64,000 bases of DNA from Pseudomonadota bacterium (GTDB lineage Bacteria; Pseudomonadota; Gammaproteobacteria; Burkholderiales; Burkholderiaceae_B), in NCBI GenBank assembly GCA_023425645.1, contig JAFACG010000026.1:32391-96390 (forward strand), in the 5' to 3' direction. Every line of letters starts with the position of its first letter. Position 1 is the first letter of the stretch. Both the position numbers and the translations under genes were made by a program. The notes below the pieces were generated by a model. The model was not told the origin of the DNA, did no database searches, and saw nothing but the letters and a program-made list of their open reading frames with translations. Below, piece after piece: positions 55,866 to 64,000 of the stretch.

Positions 55866-56792
55866 ATGAAAAAATCGCCCATCTTCGTCCCGGATGCTTC
55901 TTGTTCCGCGATACGGCTTTCTCTGGATCGCCGGACCTTTCTGCTGGGTCTGGGAGCGATGGGCGTCCTGCAGGCCATGCCGTTCCAGGCCGTGGCCGCC
56001 AAGGCCACCGGCCTGGACCTGTCCGCCCTGGAGGCCCGGTACGGCGGGCGGCTGGGCCTTTGCGCCACGGACGGCCGGCGCCGGGCGGACTGGCGCTCCG
56101 ATGAGCGCTTCGCCTATTGCTCCACCTTCAAGCTGTTCCTGGCGGCTTGCGTCTTGCAGCGCGTCCAGGAGGGCCTGGAGCGGCTGGACAGGCCTGTCGC
56201 CATCACGAAAGACGATATGGTGGCCCACGCGCCCGTCACCGGGGAGGCGGCAGGTTCCGCCTTGACGGTGGCGCAGCTGTGCAAGGCGACCGTGCAGCTC
56301 AGCGACAATCCGGCTGCCAACATCCTGCTGCGGGAGATAGGCGGGCTGGAGACGCTGCGGGGCTGGTACCGCTCCATCGGCGACACGGTGACGCGGGCGG
56401 ATCGCTACGAGACCGAGTTGAACACGGCGCTGCCCGGCGACCCGCGCGACACCACCACGCCGGCCCAGTACGTGGCCGACATGCAGGTTGTGCTGGGCGG
56501 CAAGGTGCTGGCGCCGCCGCAGCGCGGCCAGTTGGAAGAATGGCTGATCGGCACGCCTACCGGTGCGGGACGGCTCAAGGCGGCCTTGCCGCCGGGCTGC
56601 CGCCTGGGGCACAAGACGGGGACCGGAGACCGGAACACGCACAATGACATCGGCGTCATCTGGACGCCGGAGGGCACGGCCATCTACATCGTGGCGTACT
56701 TCACGGACGCCCGCGAAGGAACGGACGAGCAGCGCGATGCCGTGCTGGCCCAGGCTGCCCGCATGAGCCTGCAGACGCTGGGATACGCCTGA
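55866..56792 (+). CDS. Class A beta-lactamase, probably Tat-exported
   Basis: A 308-residue serine beta-lactamase that acts in the periplasm. Active-site motifs are complete: S86-T-F-K89 (STFK), S146-D-N148 (SDN), E182-xx-L-N186 (ETELN) and K250-T-G252 (KTG). The signal peptide has DRRTFLLGLGAMG (Arg22, Arg23) with a moderate hydrophobic core and a plausible AxA site near residue 44, which suggests Tat export. A cysteine precedes the STFK serine (Cys85), but the position after KTGT is Gly, so no disulfide as in the carbapenemases is expected. AGGAG lies 7 bases before the ATG. The spectrum cannot be predicted. Confidence 0.93.
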   Translation: MKKSPIFVPDASCSAIRLSLDRRTFLLGLGAMGVLQAMPFQAVAAKATGLDLSALEARYGGRLGLCATDGRRRADWRSDERFAYCSTFKLFLAACVLQRVQEGLERLDRPVAITKDDMVAHAPVTGEAAGSALTVAQLCKATVQLSDNPAANILLREIGGLETLRGWYRSIGDTVTRADRYETELNTALPGDPRDTTTPAQYVADMQVVLGGKVLAPPQRGQLEEWLIGTPTGAGRLKAALPPGCRLGHKTGTGDRNTHNDIGVIWTPEGTAIYIVAYFTDAREGTDEQRDAVLAQAARMSLQTLGYA

Positions 56793-56909
56793 GCATCAGG
56801 CTTTGAGCGCGCCATGACGTTGGCGTATTTTCAGCGCAAGACTGGATTTGCTCGCTTCCTGGCTCCAGGGGCGGCGACGACATCGGCTGTGTGATGCGCT
56901 TGCCGGTAG

Positions 56910-57932
56910 TTAGCCGATATGCGGCCCGGGCTGCGATTCAGCTGGCCGCCCGAAGCGCAGCGTTTCATGCGGGGCCTGTCCGAAGCGTTGGCGGTAGGCC
57001 GCCGCGAAACGACCCAGGTGGCTGTAGCCCCAGCGCAGGGCGATTTCCGATACGGAACGGTCTGCGGATGCCTGGAGCAGGTCCTGGCGTATGCGGTCCA
57101 GCCGCAGATCGCGCAGCATCTGCATGGGGCTGACCCCGTATTGCTGCTGGCACAGGCGCGACAGATTGCGGGCGCTGGCGCCGCTGTGGCGGGCGATGTC
57201 GTCCAGGCTGATGTCCTCGTGCAGGTGAGCCTGCATGTAGTCCCGGGCGCGCTGCAGGCTTTGCGGCACATGCAGGCTGTGTTCGCCCAGGATGTGCTCG
57301 CGCAGCGTCACGGATTGGGCTACCAGCAGATGCCGGATCAGGGCTTCTTCGGCCATCCTGGCCTTGATCGCGCTCAATGCGGACGGATGGGCCAGTTGCT
57401 CGCAGAAGTAACGCAGCAGGGCGCTCCATTGCTCGCCGTCGCTGGCTTCCAGCCTGATCTGCCGGTCGAAGGCCAGCGGCCCGCGCGCATGCCGGCCCGT
57501 CAGGCGCTGGTATTCGAACTGCAGTCGGCTCAGCGGCACCTTCAGGATGATCTGCGCCGCGCCGGCCTCCCAGAGCAGGCGGTGAGGCTTGTTGGACGGC
57601 ATGATCAGGCCCGAACCCGTGCTGACCGACCAGTGGCCTTCGTCGCACTGGATTTCCACCGAGCCTGACAAGGGCATCTGCACCAGCAGGAACTCGCCGC
57701 CGGGCCGGGTCTCCTCGACCGTGACGGCGTCGCCGTACTCCAGCCGCCACAGGCTCAGCGCGTCCGCCTGCACGCCATGCAGGCGCGCCGTCAGGGTAGA
57801 GCCGTGCGGCGTCAGTTCGTGATCGTTGAGCAGAGCGGCAATGCGGGACCGCACTTCTTCGACGTCGTGCGACACGAGAAGCGTGTGACGACCCAGAAGA
57901 GCCTGGGTCCATCCCGTCATGGTAGGGAACAT
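56910..57932 (-). CDS. AraC-family transcriptional regulator
   Basis: A 340-residue regulator with an N-terminal AraC-binding-like domain (cupin type, about residues 30-200) and a C-terminal double helix-turn-helix (LHEDISLDDIARHSGASARNL and SVSEIALRWGYSHLGRFAAAY). The ATG at 57932 was chosen; an upstream in-frame start would add an arginine-rich N-terminus. It is cotranscribed or tandem with the gentisate dioxygenase gene upstream on the same strand (215-base gap), so it may regulate that gene. Confidence 0.88.
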   Translation of the reverse strand: MFPTMTGWTQALLGRHTLLVSHDVEEVRSRIAALLNDHELTPHGSTLTARLHGVQADALSLWRLEYGDAVTVEETRPGGEFLLVQMPLSGSVEIQCDEGHWSVSTGSGLIMPSNKPHRLLWEAGAAQIILKVPLSRLQFEYQRLTGRHARGPLAFDRQIRLEASDGEQWSALLRYFCEQLAHPSALSAIKARMAEEALIRHLLVAQSVTLREHILGEHSLHVPQSLQRARDYMQAHLHEDISLDDIARHSGASARNLSRLCQQQYGVSPMQMLRDLRLDRIRQDLLQASADRSVSEIALRWGYSHLGRFAAAYRQRFGQAPHETLRFGRPAESQPGPHIG

Positions 57933-58147
57933 GTCTGCCTCCGCTCGGGCCAGGGCGCGCCGCCGCCTTGCTCGCGCCGGGATCGCCCTTGTGCATTCGG
58001 CCTGCCTGGTGAAGGCGGCCTTCATCATGAGTTTTTCTCCGCTCAGTATAGCGCTGCCCGCCGCGAGAAAAGCGCCCCATGCCGGGCGCCATGCTCAGGC
58101 TGATGATGGAGCCGGCGGGCCGCGGACGGGCTCCTCCTGCCGCAGGC

Positions 58148-59275
58148 TCAGGCAAACACGGGCTGGTGGCCGCCGTTGTCCGCCAGCGCCTCTTCGCGGT
58201 AGAAGCCCATGTTCTGGATGACGGGCAGGTCGTTGAAGCAGAACAGGCAGGCGTCCTCGGTCTGGGAGGCATTGGCGTGTTCATGCCAGGCCCAGGAGGG
58301 CACGCAGAATACGTCGTGTTCCTGCCAGTCCAGGCGCTGGCCGTTGATGATGGAGTAGCCGCTGCCCTTGGCGACCTGATACAGGAAGCTGCCGGTGTGG
58401 CGGTGCGCCTTGCCCGCGAAACCGGGCCGCAGCAGCTGCATGCTGGCGCCCATCGTGGCCATGACGTGGCCGCCGGTGGCCGGGTTGGTGTAGTTCATCA
58501 GCAGGCAGTCGTAGGGATTGCCTTCGGCCGCCTTGGCGTAGCGCAGCAAGGCCTCGTAGGTGGGCTCCCACTGGTACTTGAACAGCGGCGAGTAGGACTG
58601 GTTCCACTTGACGTCGTCCGGGCGCAGACCCGGAGCGCCCCAGATGCCCACCGCGTCGTCCACCGGAAAGCCCACCGCCTGGTGCAGGTCGGGGTGCACG
58701 CCGAAGAAGCCGGCCTCCATGGCGTTGGCCAGGGGGATGTCCAGTCCGTCCTGCCAGATGCAGGGCAGGCCGTCCTCGTCCACGCCGTGCTCGTGCCAGC
58801 AGCCGTTGGGGGTGATGACGAAGTCGTTGGCGCCCAGCGTCATCTTGTGCCCGTTCACGATGGTGTAGGCGCCGCGTCCTTCCATGATGAAGCGCAAGGC
58901 CGACGAGGAGTGCCAGTGGGCCGAGGCGCATTCGCCGGGATGCATGACCTGCAGGCCGGAGTAGAGCCAGCCCACCGCGGCGGCCACGTCCTTGCGGCCG
59001 GGGTTCTCGAAATAGATCACGCGCCGCCCGGCCTTTTCGGGAGAAACCAGCGCGACCGACTGCAGCACATGTGCGCGCAGGTCGCGATAGCGCCACAGCA
59101 TGGGTACGGACTGGGACTTGGGCTGCCAGGGCTCGATCTTGTTGGCGACCGTCCAAAGGGCGGCGGCGCCCAGGCGCTCCAGATCCTTGTAGTAGGACAG
59201 CAGTTCAGGGGTGTCGGCCACGTTCGCGCGGCCGAGCACGTCTTCGCGGAAGGCATCGTAGGCAACCGTATTCAT
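58148..59275 (-). CDS. Gentisate 1,2-dioxygenase
   Basis: A 375-residue bicupin iron(II) dioxygenase that opens gentisate to maleylpyruvate. The N-terminal cupin has SAHWHSSSALRFIMEGRGAYT in two parts and VITPNGCWHEHG, and the second cupin has KAHRHTGSFLYQVAKGSG and VPSWAWHEHAN. AAGGAG precedes the ATG. The maleylpyruvate isomerase and fumarylpyruvate hydrolase of the pathway are not in the window. Confidence 0.93.
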   Translation of the reverse strand: MNTVAYDAFREDVLGRANVADTPELLSYYKDLERLGAAALWTVANKIEPWQPKSQSVPMLWRYRDLRAHVLQSVALVSPEKAGRRVIYFENPGRKDVAAAVGWLYSGLQVMHPGECASAHWHSSSALRFIMEGRGAYTIVNGHKMTLGANDFVITPNGCWHEHGVDEDGLPCIWQDGLDIPLANAMEAGFFGVHPDLHQAVGFPVDDAVGIWGAPGLRPDDVKWNQSYSPLFKYQWEPTYEALLRYAKAAEGNPYDCLLMNYTNPATGGHVMATMGASMQLLRPGFAGKAHRHTGSFLYQVAKGSGYSIINGQRLDWQEHDVFCVPSWAWHEHANASQTEDACLFCFNDLPVIQNMGFYREEALADNGGHQPVFA

Positions 59276-59427
59276 CGTCTTCTCCTTGGTATCGTGCCGC
59301 AGTGCGGGAGCAGCCGGGGGGCGAAGCTCCGCGGTGGCGGCGCATGTCCATAAGGTAGCGAACGAGGCGTCAGGCTTGCTATCCCTTGCCGGACAAAGGC
59401 CATCCGAAAAAGGCCAACTGCAAGGTA

Positions 59428-61227
59428 TCAGAAGCGATACGCGGTATTCAGGTAAACCACCGTCTGGGCATTGGGCGCCTTGCCGACCTGGGCGCTGACG
59501 CCGGCGCCCAGGTTCCAGTTCCGGTTCAACTGGGCGGCGGCGTTCAGCTCCAGCAGGCCGCTGTTGCGGGCCCGTTCCTGGTCGGTGGGCAAGTAGAAGG
59601 TACGGTTGTCGTGCACGCCGTCCTGCAGGCGGGCGCCCATTTCCTGGGCGGGCTTCTTGAATTCGTGCAGCCATTGCGCGGATGCATGTACGGTCCATTG
59701 CGTGTTCAGGGGCACGGTCACCTGATAGCCCAGGCTGCTTTGCACAGAGGTCTGATCCTGGGCGTTGAAGCTCATGGAGGTGGACAGGCCCTTGCCGTCC
59801 TCGTCCAGGCGCTTGATCCTGGCTTTCTGCACGCTCAGGCCCGCGACCGGACCATGGGTGAACGCGCTGGCCCGCCATTGATAGCCGGCCGATACCTTGC
59901 CGCCGAGCTGCTGTCCGCCGGCGCTGGCTCGATGTTCGCGGCTGGCGGCGCCCAGGGGGATCCGGCGCCGGGTGTCATTGTCCAGGCTGGCATAGTAGAG
60001 CTGCGCGTTCACCCACAGGTCCGCGGACTGCCAGCGGCCGTATACCCCGCCCCCCTGGCGCTTTTGCGCATAGGTGTGGCGATCTTCCGCCTTGCCGTCC
60101 AGATTGTCGTAAGACAGGTAGGCGCCGATGGTCCAGGCGTCCAGGTACTGGTCCACCCCGACGAGCCAGCTGCCGCCGGTGCCGTCCAGGCGGGTGTTGA
60201 CGCCATGACCGCTGCCGGTGACCGCCGCGCCCTGGGCCCAGACGGACAGCGCGCTGTTCTGCTGCCGTCCGGCTTCCTGCAGGCGGCGGTCTATATGTTG
60301 CATCTGCATCAGGCCGGCCGTGTTGGCGGCGGGCGCCAGTACGGCCATCCGAGCCGGTGCGTTCAACACGGACTGCGCATAGTCGGCGACCATGCGGTGG
60401 CCGGCCGTCGTGGGATGCACGCCGTCGGCGAACAGATAGGTCTGGTCGGCGTTGGGCTCGACCAGGTCGGCTGGCGTGCAAAGGCGTGAAGAGACCGAGC
60501 CGCAGGCTGTGTCCTTCACATTGGAGAACCCATAGGCGGCGGGTTCGGCCATCACTTCGTGCAGCAGGTTGGAGACGTTCAAGGGAATGATGTTGGCGGG
60601 GCTGCGGCTCAGCAGCAGGTCCAGGTTCTGGTTGTAGCTGTTGCTCATCCGGCTGGCGAGGGCGGCCAGCCAGGGAGAGCCGGCGAATGCCGGCGCCATG
60701 CCCAGATCGGGGATGTTGGGGACCAGTATGTAGCGCGCGCCGGCCTGCGAAAGTTGATTGATCAGCGTGGCCTGGCCGATCAGGGATTCCGCAATGATCT
60801 CGTTCGCGTGAAACGGGTCCAGGGCGGCGGCGAACAAATCGTTGGGGCCGCCCCAGACGCTGTAAAGTGCCTGGCCGTCAAGGCGTCCGCCCTGCATGGC
60901 CAGCATGTGCCGGGCCTGGGTGGTCATGGAAGGCAGGACGGGGTTGGTAGGGCCGACGGGTTTGGTGGGATCGGCTTTGTCATCCACCACGACGCGGGCG
61001 CCGCCTGCCGCATAGTCGCTGCCGCCCTGGGTGCTGGGCAGCGCTTCGTTTCCCAGGCGGCTTGCCAGATCCTGAGCCCATACCTGGCCCGGATTGGTGG
61101 TGAAGCGCGAGCCGAACTGACCGCTGTCGCTCAGGCTGTCGCCGATGAAGTAGATGCGGGAGAAGGATTGAGCCTGGGCGTTTGCACCCAGAATGGCCAG
61201 TGCCAGGGCGAGACATGATTTTTTCAT
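59428..61227 (-). CDS. GDSL-type autotransporter esterase
   Basis: A 599-residue outer membrane protein. A signal peptide (about 1-20, ending ANAQA) is followed by a GDSL/SGNH esterase passenger: FIGDSLSDSGQFGSRF (nucleophile Ser31), VWGGPNDLFAAALD and LFADGVHPTTAGHRM with the catalytic Asp and His. The last roughly 280 residues form an autotransporter beta-barrel ending in VVYLNTAYRF with a terminal Phe. This is the EstA (Pseudomonas) layout. The ATG at 61227 follows a weak Shine-Dalgarno; an upstream ATG in frame is less likely. Confidence 0.92.
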   Translation of the reverse strand: MKKSCLALALAILGANAQAQSFSRIYFIGDSLSDSGQFGSRFTTNPGQVWAQDLASRLGNEALPSTQGGSDYAAGGARVVVDDKADPTKPVGPTNPVLPSMTTQARHMLAMQGGRLDGQALYSVWGGPNDLFAAALDPFHANEIIAESLIGQATLINQLSQAGARYILVPNIPDLGMAPAFAGSPWLAALASRMSNSYNQNLDLLLSRSPANIIPLNVSNLLHEVMAEPAAYGFSNVKDTACGSVSSRLCTPADLVEPNADQTYLFADGVHPTTAGHRMVADYAQSVLNAPARMAVLAPAANTAGLMQMQHIDRRLQEAGRQQNSALSVWAQGAAVTGSGHGVNTRLDGTGGSWLVGVDQYLDAWTIGAYLSYDNLDGKAEDRHTYAQKRQGGGVYGRWQSADLWVNAQLYYASLDNDTRRRIPLGAASREHRASAGGQQLGGKVSAGYQWRASAFTHGPVAGLSVQKARIKRLDEDGKGLSTSMSFNAQDQTSVQSSLGYQVTVPLNTQWTVHASAQWLHEFKKPAQEMGARLQDGVHDNRTFYLPTDQERARNSGLLELNAAAQLNRNWNLGAGVSAQVGKAPNAQTVVYLNTAYRF

Positions 61228-61736
61228 GATTGATCCAGTCGACAAGAAGGGTTTTTTGATCGATGTTCCAGGAAAACAGCGGAATTCTTGGTTCCCGTCT
61301 TCAGGCTTTTCCAATTTCAATCGGGTTCACGATTCAATCGGGTTCTAGAGTCCGATCAGGAACTCGGGCAGACCTGGATTCATCACGGTCGGAGCTTGAG
61401 GGGATCAAGCTCTGCGGAGAAAAGGAGCCGTCCAACGAAAGCCTTGACGGCCGCGCCTCTCCTGCGCGTCAGGATGCTCTTTTTTCTTGCCTATTGGTTT
61501 GCGTTGTTTTCAATATGGTTCCATATCTGAACGAAAGCAGGCTGTTGCCGGACCTCTGCCAGGACGACTCTTGCAACGGAGAAAACGGCTGAAGCGGGAG
61601 ATGATGCTGTGAACTGAACTTGGCCGTTCAAGAAGGCGCAAAGCAGGGCGATGCAGGTCGGCGGCGACCGTCAACGCGGCGCCGGCCGGCCTGTTCATCA
61701 TGGCCGGGCTCAACGATGGATTGCGTTCTTGAATGC
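61228..61736. other. Intergenic region upstream of the esterase gene
   Basis: About 510 bases without a supported gene. Between 61316 and 61345 are two direct copies of TTCAATCGGGTTC, 17 bases apart, within 120 bases of the esterase start. They may be regulator binding sites. Nothing else stands out. Confidence 0.45.
61316..61345. repeat. Two direct repeats of TTCAATCGGGTTC
   Basis: Identical 13-base copies at 61316-61328 and 61333-61345. The 17-base period is short of two helical turns. They lie about 90-120 bases upstream of the esterase ATG. Confidence 0.7.
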
Positions 61737-61766
61737 AAAAACGCCATGCTTGCGGGCATGGCGTTT
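61737..61766 (-). terminator. Intrinsic terminator of the carbonic anhydrase gene
   Basis: The stem AAACGCCATGC / GCATGGCGTTT with a 6-base loop is followed on the minus strand by T residues. It lies 30 bases beyond the stop codon. Confidence 0.9.
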
Positions 61767-61795
61767 GCTGGCGTATGAAGGCGGACTGCGAGGCT

Positions 61796-62443
61796 TCAGC
61801 GGCTGTTGGGGGCTGCCCGCACGGTGGGATTCTCGGCCAGGGGGACGAACTTCATGGCGCCGCCGTCGTAGGCTTCGATAGTGCCCGATTCGATGTCGTA
61901 GACCCAGCCGTGCAGGGTCAGCCGGCCTTCGGACATGGCCAGGCGCACCGAGGGATGGGTCTGGATGTTCGCCAGCTGGGCGATCACATTTTCGCGCACC
62001 ATGGAGGCGATGCGTTCGTGCTCGTTGGCGTGTTCGCGGGCTTCATTGACCAGGCGGGCCGAATCGGCGTAGCGCAGCCAATGATCCACGGCCGGCATGT
62101 GGTCCAGGCACTGGCAGGTGGCGATGGCGGTCATGGCGCCGCAATCGGAGTGACCGCAGATGACGATGTCCGAGACGCGCAGGGCGGAGACGGCGTATTC
62201 GACCGACGCCGTGACGCCGCCGGGTTCCGGTCCATAGGACGGAACGATGTTGCCGGCGTTGCGGATCACGAAAAGGTCCCCCGGTTCACGCTGGGTGACC
62301 AGTTCGGGGACCAGGCGGCTGTCGGAACAGGAGATGAACAATGCGCGTGGGTTCTGGCGCGTGGCCAGGTTTTTGAACAGTTTGGCGCGCTTGGGGTAGG
62401 CTTCCCGCTGAAACTTCAGAAAACCTTCAATAATATCTTTCAT
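61796..62443 (-). CDS. cynT: Beta-class carbonic anhydrase
   Basis: A 215-residue zinc enzyme that hydrates CO2. The zinc ligands are in CSDSRLVPE (Cys, with Asp/Arg dyad) and CGHSDCGAM (His and Cys). The similarity of the divergent regulator to CynR suggests the CynT role of the cyn operon, where the enzyme supplies bicarbonate for cyanase. No cyanase (cynS) gene is found next to it, so the symbol rests on context. Confidence 0.88.
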   Translation of the reverse strand: MKDIIEGFLKFQREAYPKRAKLFKNLATRQNPRALFISCSDSRLVPELVTQREPGDLFVIRNAGNIVPSYGPEPGGVTASVEYAVSALRVSDIVICGHSDCGAMTAIATCQCLDHMPAVDHWLRYADSARLVNEAREHANEHERIASMVRENVIAQLANIQTHPSVRLAMSEGRLTLHGWVYDIESGTIEAYDGGAMKFVPLAENPTVRAAPNSR

Positions 62444-62504
62444 CCTTGTCCTTGTAGTCTAGGTCAGGCTGAAGATTACTCTTCCTTAATCATAAGGTAA
62501 AATA

Positions 62505-62520
62505 CTGTTTTCTGATACAG
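62505..62520. promoter_or_regulatory. Possible operator in the cynT-cynR divergent gap
   Basis: The inverted repeat CTGT-N8-ACAG lies 31 bases before the regulator start, in an AT-rich 108-base gap. It does not fit the T-N11-A rule exactly, so the assignment is weak. Confidence 0.35.
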
Positions 62521-62551
62521 TTCATTGGTATTGCTTATAGGAGTGGTCGGC

Positions 62552-63439
62552 GTGCTCTTGCGTCATCTCAATTACTTCCTGGCGGTTGCCCAGTATCAGA
62601 GCTTCACTCGCGCGGCGCACGCCCTGCATGTGTCCCAGCCGGCCTTGTCGCAGCAGATCCGTCAGTTGGAAGATCAGTTGGGCGCGCAATTGTTCGACCG
62701 CAACGGGCGCATCGTGCGCCTGACCGACGCCGGCGAGGTCTATCGGCGCTATGCCCGTCAGGCCCTGCAGGACCTGGAGGAGGGGCGGCGCGCCATTCAC
62801 GACGTGGGCGATCTCAGTCGCGGCTCGCTGCGCGTGGCCGTGGCGCCCACCTTCACGTCCTATCTGATCGGGCCTCTGGTCGAGGCCTTCCACCGCCGCT
62901 ACCCCAATGTGCGCCTGGTCATGCAGGAAATGCTGCAGGAACGGGTCGAGACCCAGTTGGTGGAGGACGAGCTGGACATAGGCATCGCGTTCGAAAAACC
63001 CACGTCCGCCGCTGTCGAGTTCCAGCCCCTGCTGGTGGAGACGCTGGCGCTGGTGGTGGGCCGCACGCATTCGCTGGCGGAGCGCCGCAGCATAGACCGC
63101 GATACCCTGATGCGCGAATCCCTGGTGCTGCTGACGCCGGAGTTCGCCACCCGCGGACAGATCGAGCGCCATTGCCGCCAGCATGACCTGGACCTGCATG
63201 TACTGATGGAGTCCAATTCCCTGAACGCCGTCATCGAGATCGTACGGCGCACCGGCCTGGCCACTCTGCTGCCGGCCGCCATTGCCGGCAACAGCGAATA
63301 TCTGGTGGCGGTGGGGCTGGAGCCGGCGCCTCCGCAGCGGCGCGCCATCCTGATGCAGCGCAAGGGCGCCTATCAGTCGGCCGCCATGCGCGCCTTCATC
63401 GAGCTGGCCCTGAAATATGGGGCCGCTTCCACCTTCTGA
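62552..63439 (+). CDS. cynR: CynR-like LysR-family regulator
   Basis: A 295-residue LysR protein highly similar to E. coli CynR through its whole length: RHLNYFLAVAQYQSFTRAA, HALHVSQPALSQQIRQLE, RLTDAGEVYRRYARQALQDL, VAPTFTSYLIGPLVEAF and RRTGLATLLPAAIAGN. CynR activates the cyanate operon. The GTG at 62552 has AGGAG at 8 bases and aligns with the CynR start; the frame is open for nine more codons upstream. It is divergent from the carbonic anhydrase gene. Confidence 0.88.
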   Translation: MLLRHLNYFLAVAQYQSFTRAAHALHVSQPALSQQIRQLEDQLGAQLFDRNGRIVRLTDAGEVYRRYARQALQDLEEGRRAIHDVGDLSRGSLRVAVAPTFTSYLIGPLVEAFHRRYPNVRLVMQEMLQERVETQLVEDELDIGIAFEKPTSAAVEFQPLLVETLALVVGRTHSLAERRSIDRDTLMRESLVLLTPEFATRGQIERHCRQHDLDLHVLMESNSLNAVIEIVRRTGLATLLPAAIAGNSEYLVAVGLEPAPPQRRAILMQRKGAYQSAAMRAFIELALKYGAASTF

Positions 63440-63479
63440 TGCCGGCGCTACAGGGCGAGCGTGACCAGATGCGCGACAA

Positions 63480-63501
63480 GCCCCGCCGTTCAGGGCGGGG
63501 A
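63480..63501. repeat. Hairpin at the presumed end of the IS200/IS605-type element
   Basis: A 7-bp stem CCCCGCC / GGCGGGG (63481-63487 and 63494-63500). Such subterminal hairpins are recognised by IS200/IS605 transposases. The position beyond the transposase 3' end fits the right end of the element. Confidence 0.6.
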
Positions 63502-63534
63502 AGGCGAGCGCGGACGGCGTAGCCGTCCTTGGCT

Positions 63535-64000
<466 letters not shown>

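Overview
The window is GC-rich (roughly two thirds G+C by eye) and looks like chromosome of a betaproteobacterium of the family Alcaligenaceae (Bordetella/Achromobacter relatives). Support comes from the order mutM - TPR protein - lolB - ispE - tRNA-Gln - prs - rplY - pth - ychF, from the ubiquinone hydroxylase coq7, and from the purine, glyoxylate and aromatic catabolic genes. No species call is possible from the sequence alone.

Layout. 1-5 kb: the 3' part of a flavoprotein gene, a solitary gcvH, a class III aminotransferase and an osmC-thyA-folA operon. 5.4-9.6 kb: a cbb3-type terminal oxidase operon with an unusual design. CcoN carries a CcoS/FixS-like N-terminus, the CcoP-like subunit has one haem site instead of two, no ccoQ is present, and SCO and CtaG-like assembly genes follow. 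coq7 comes next. 10.3-11.4 kb: about 1.1 kb without a clear protein gene, holding two large palindromic elements and a candidate small RNA that shows a CUCCUCC loop before an intrinsic terminator.

11.5-19.5 kb: a glyoxylate-to-pyruvate cluster on the minus strand (gcl-hyi-glxR-ttuD-glcG-pyk) with a divergent LysR regulator. 19.5-26 kb: a purine uptake and ureide degradation cluster (Tsx-like channel, NCS2 permease, tautomerase, class II aldolase with an apparent frameshift, allA, uraD, LysR). allA produces glyoxylate, the substrate of the gcl cluster, so 11.5-26 kb reads as one purine-to-pyruvate catabolic region.

26.2-35.8 kb: a surface polysaccharide cluster (WecA/MraY-type initiating transferase, TviB- and TviC-like sugar enzymes, MurJ/Wzx-type flippase, two GT4 transferases and a GT4-GT4 fusion). 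35.9-36.5 kb: a type I-E CRISPR array with 11 repeats, an AT-rich leader and no cas genes in the window. It is followed by a HigA antitoxin whose HigB partner is an N-terminally truncated remnant. 37-41 kb: phosphomannomutase/phosphoglucomutase, an FAD-linked 2-hydroxyacid dehydrogenase and a PAP2 phosphatase.

41-46.4 kb: a homogentisate cluster (fahA, hmgA, DUF2783, flavin monooxygenase, metallo-beta-lactamase-fold protein). 46.5-55.4 kb: the conserved housekeeping block. 55.5-63.4 kb: accessory genes, namely a likely Tat-exported class A beta-lactamase, an AraC regulator, gentisate 1,2-dioxygenase, a GDSL autotransporter esterase, and carbonic anhydrase with a CynR-like regulator. The window ends in a decayed IS200/IS605-type transposase with an in-frame amber codon and a 13-copy CAG tract.
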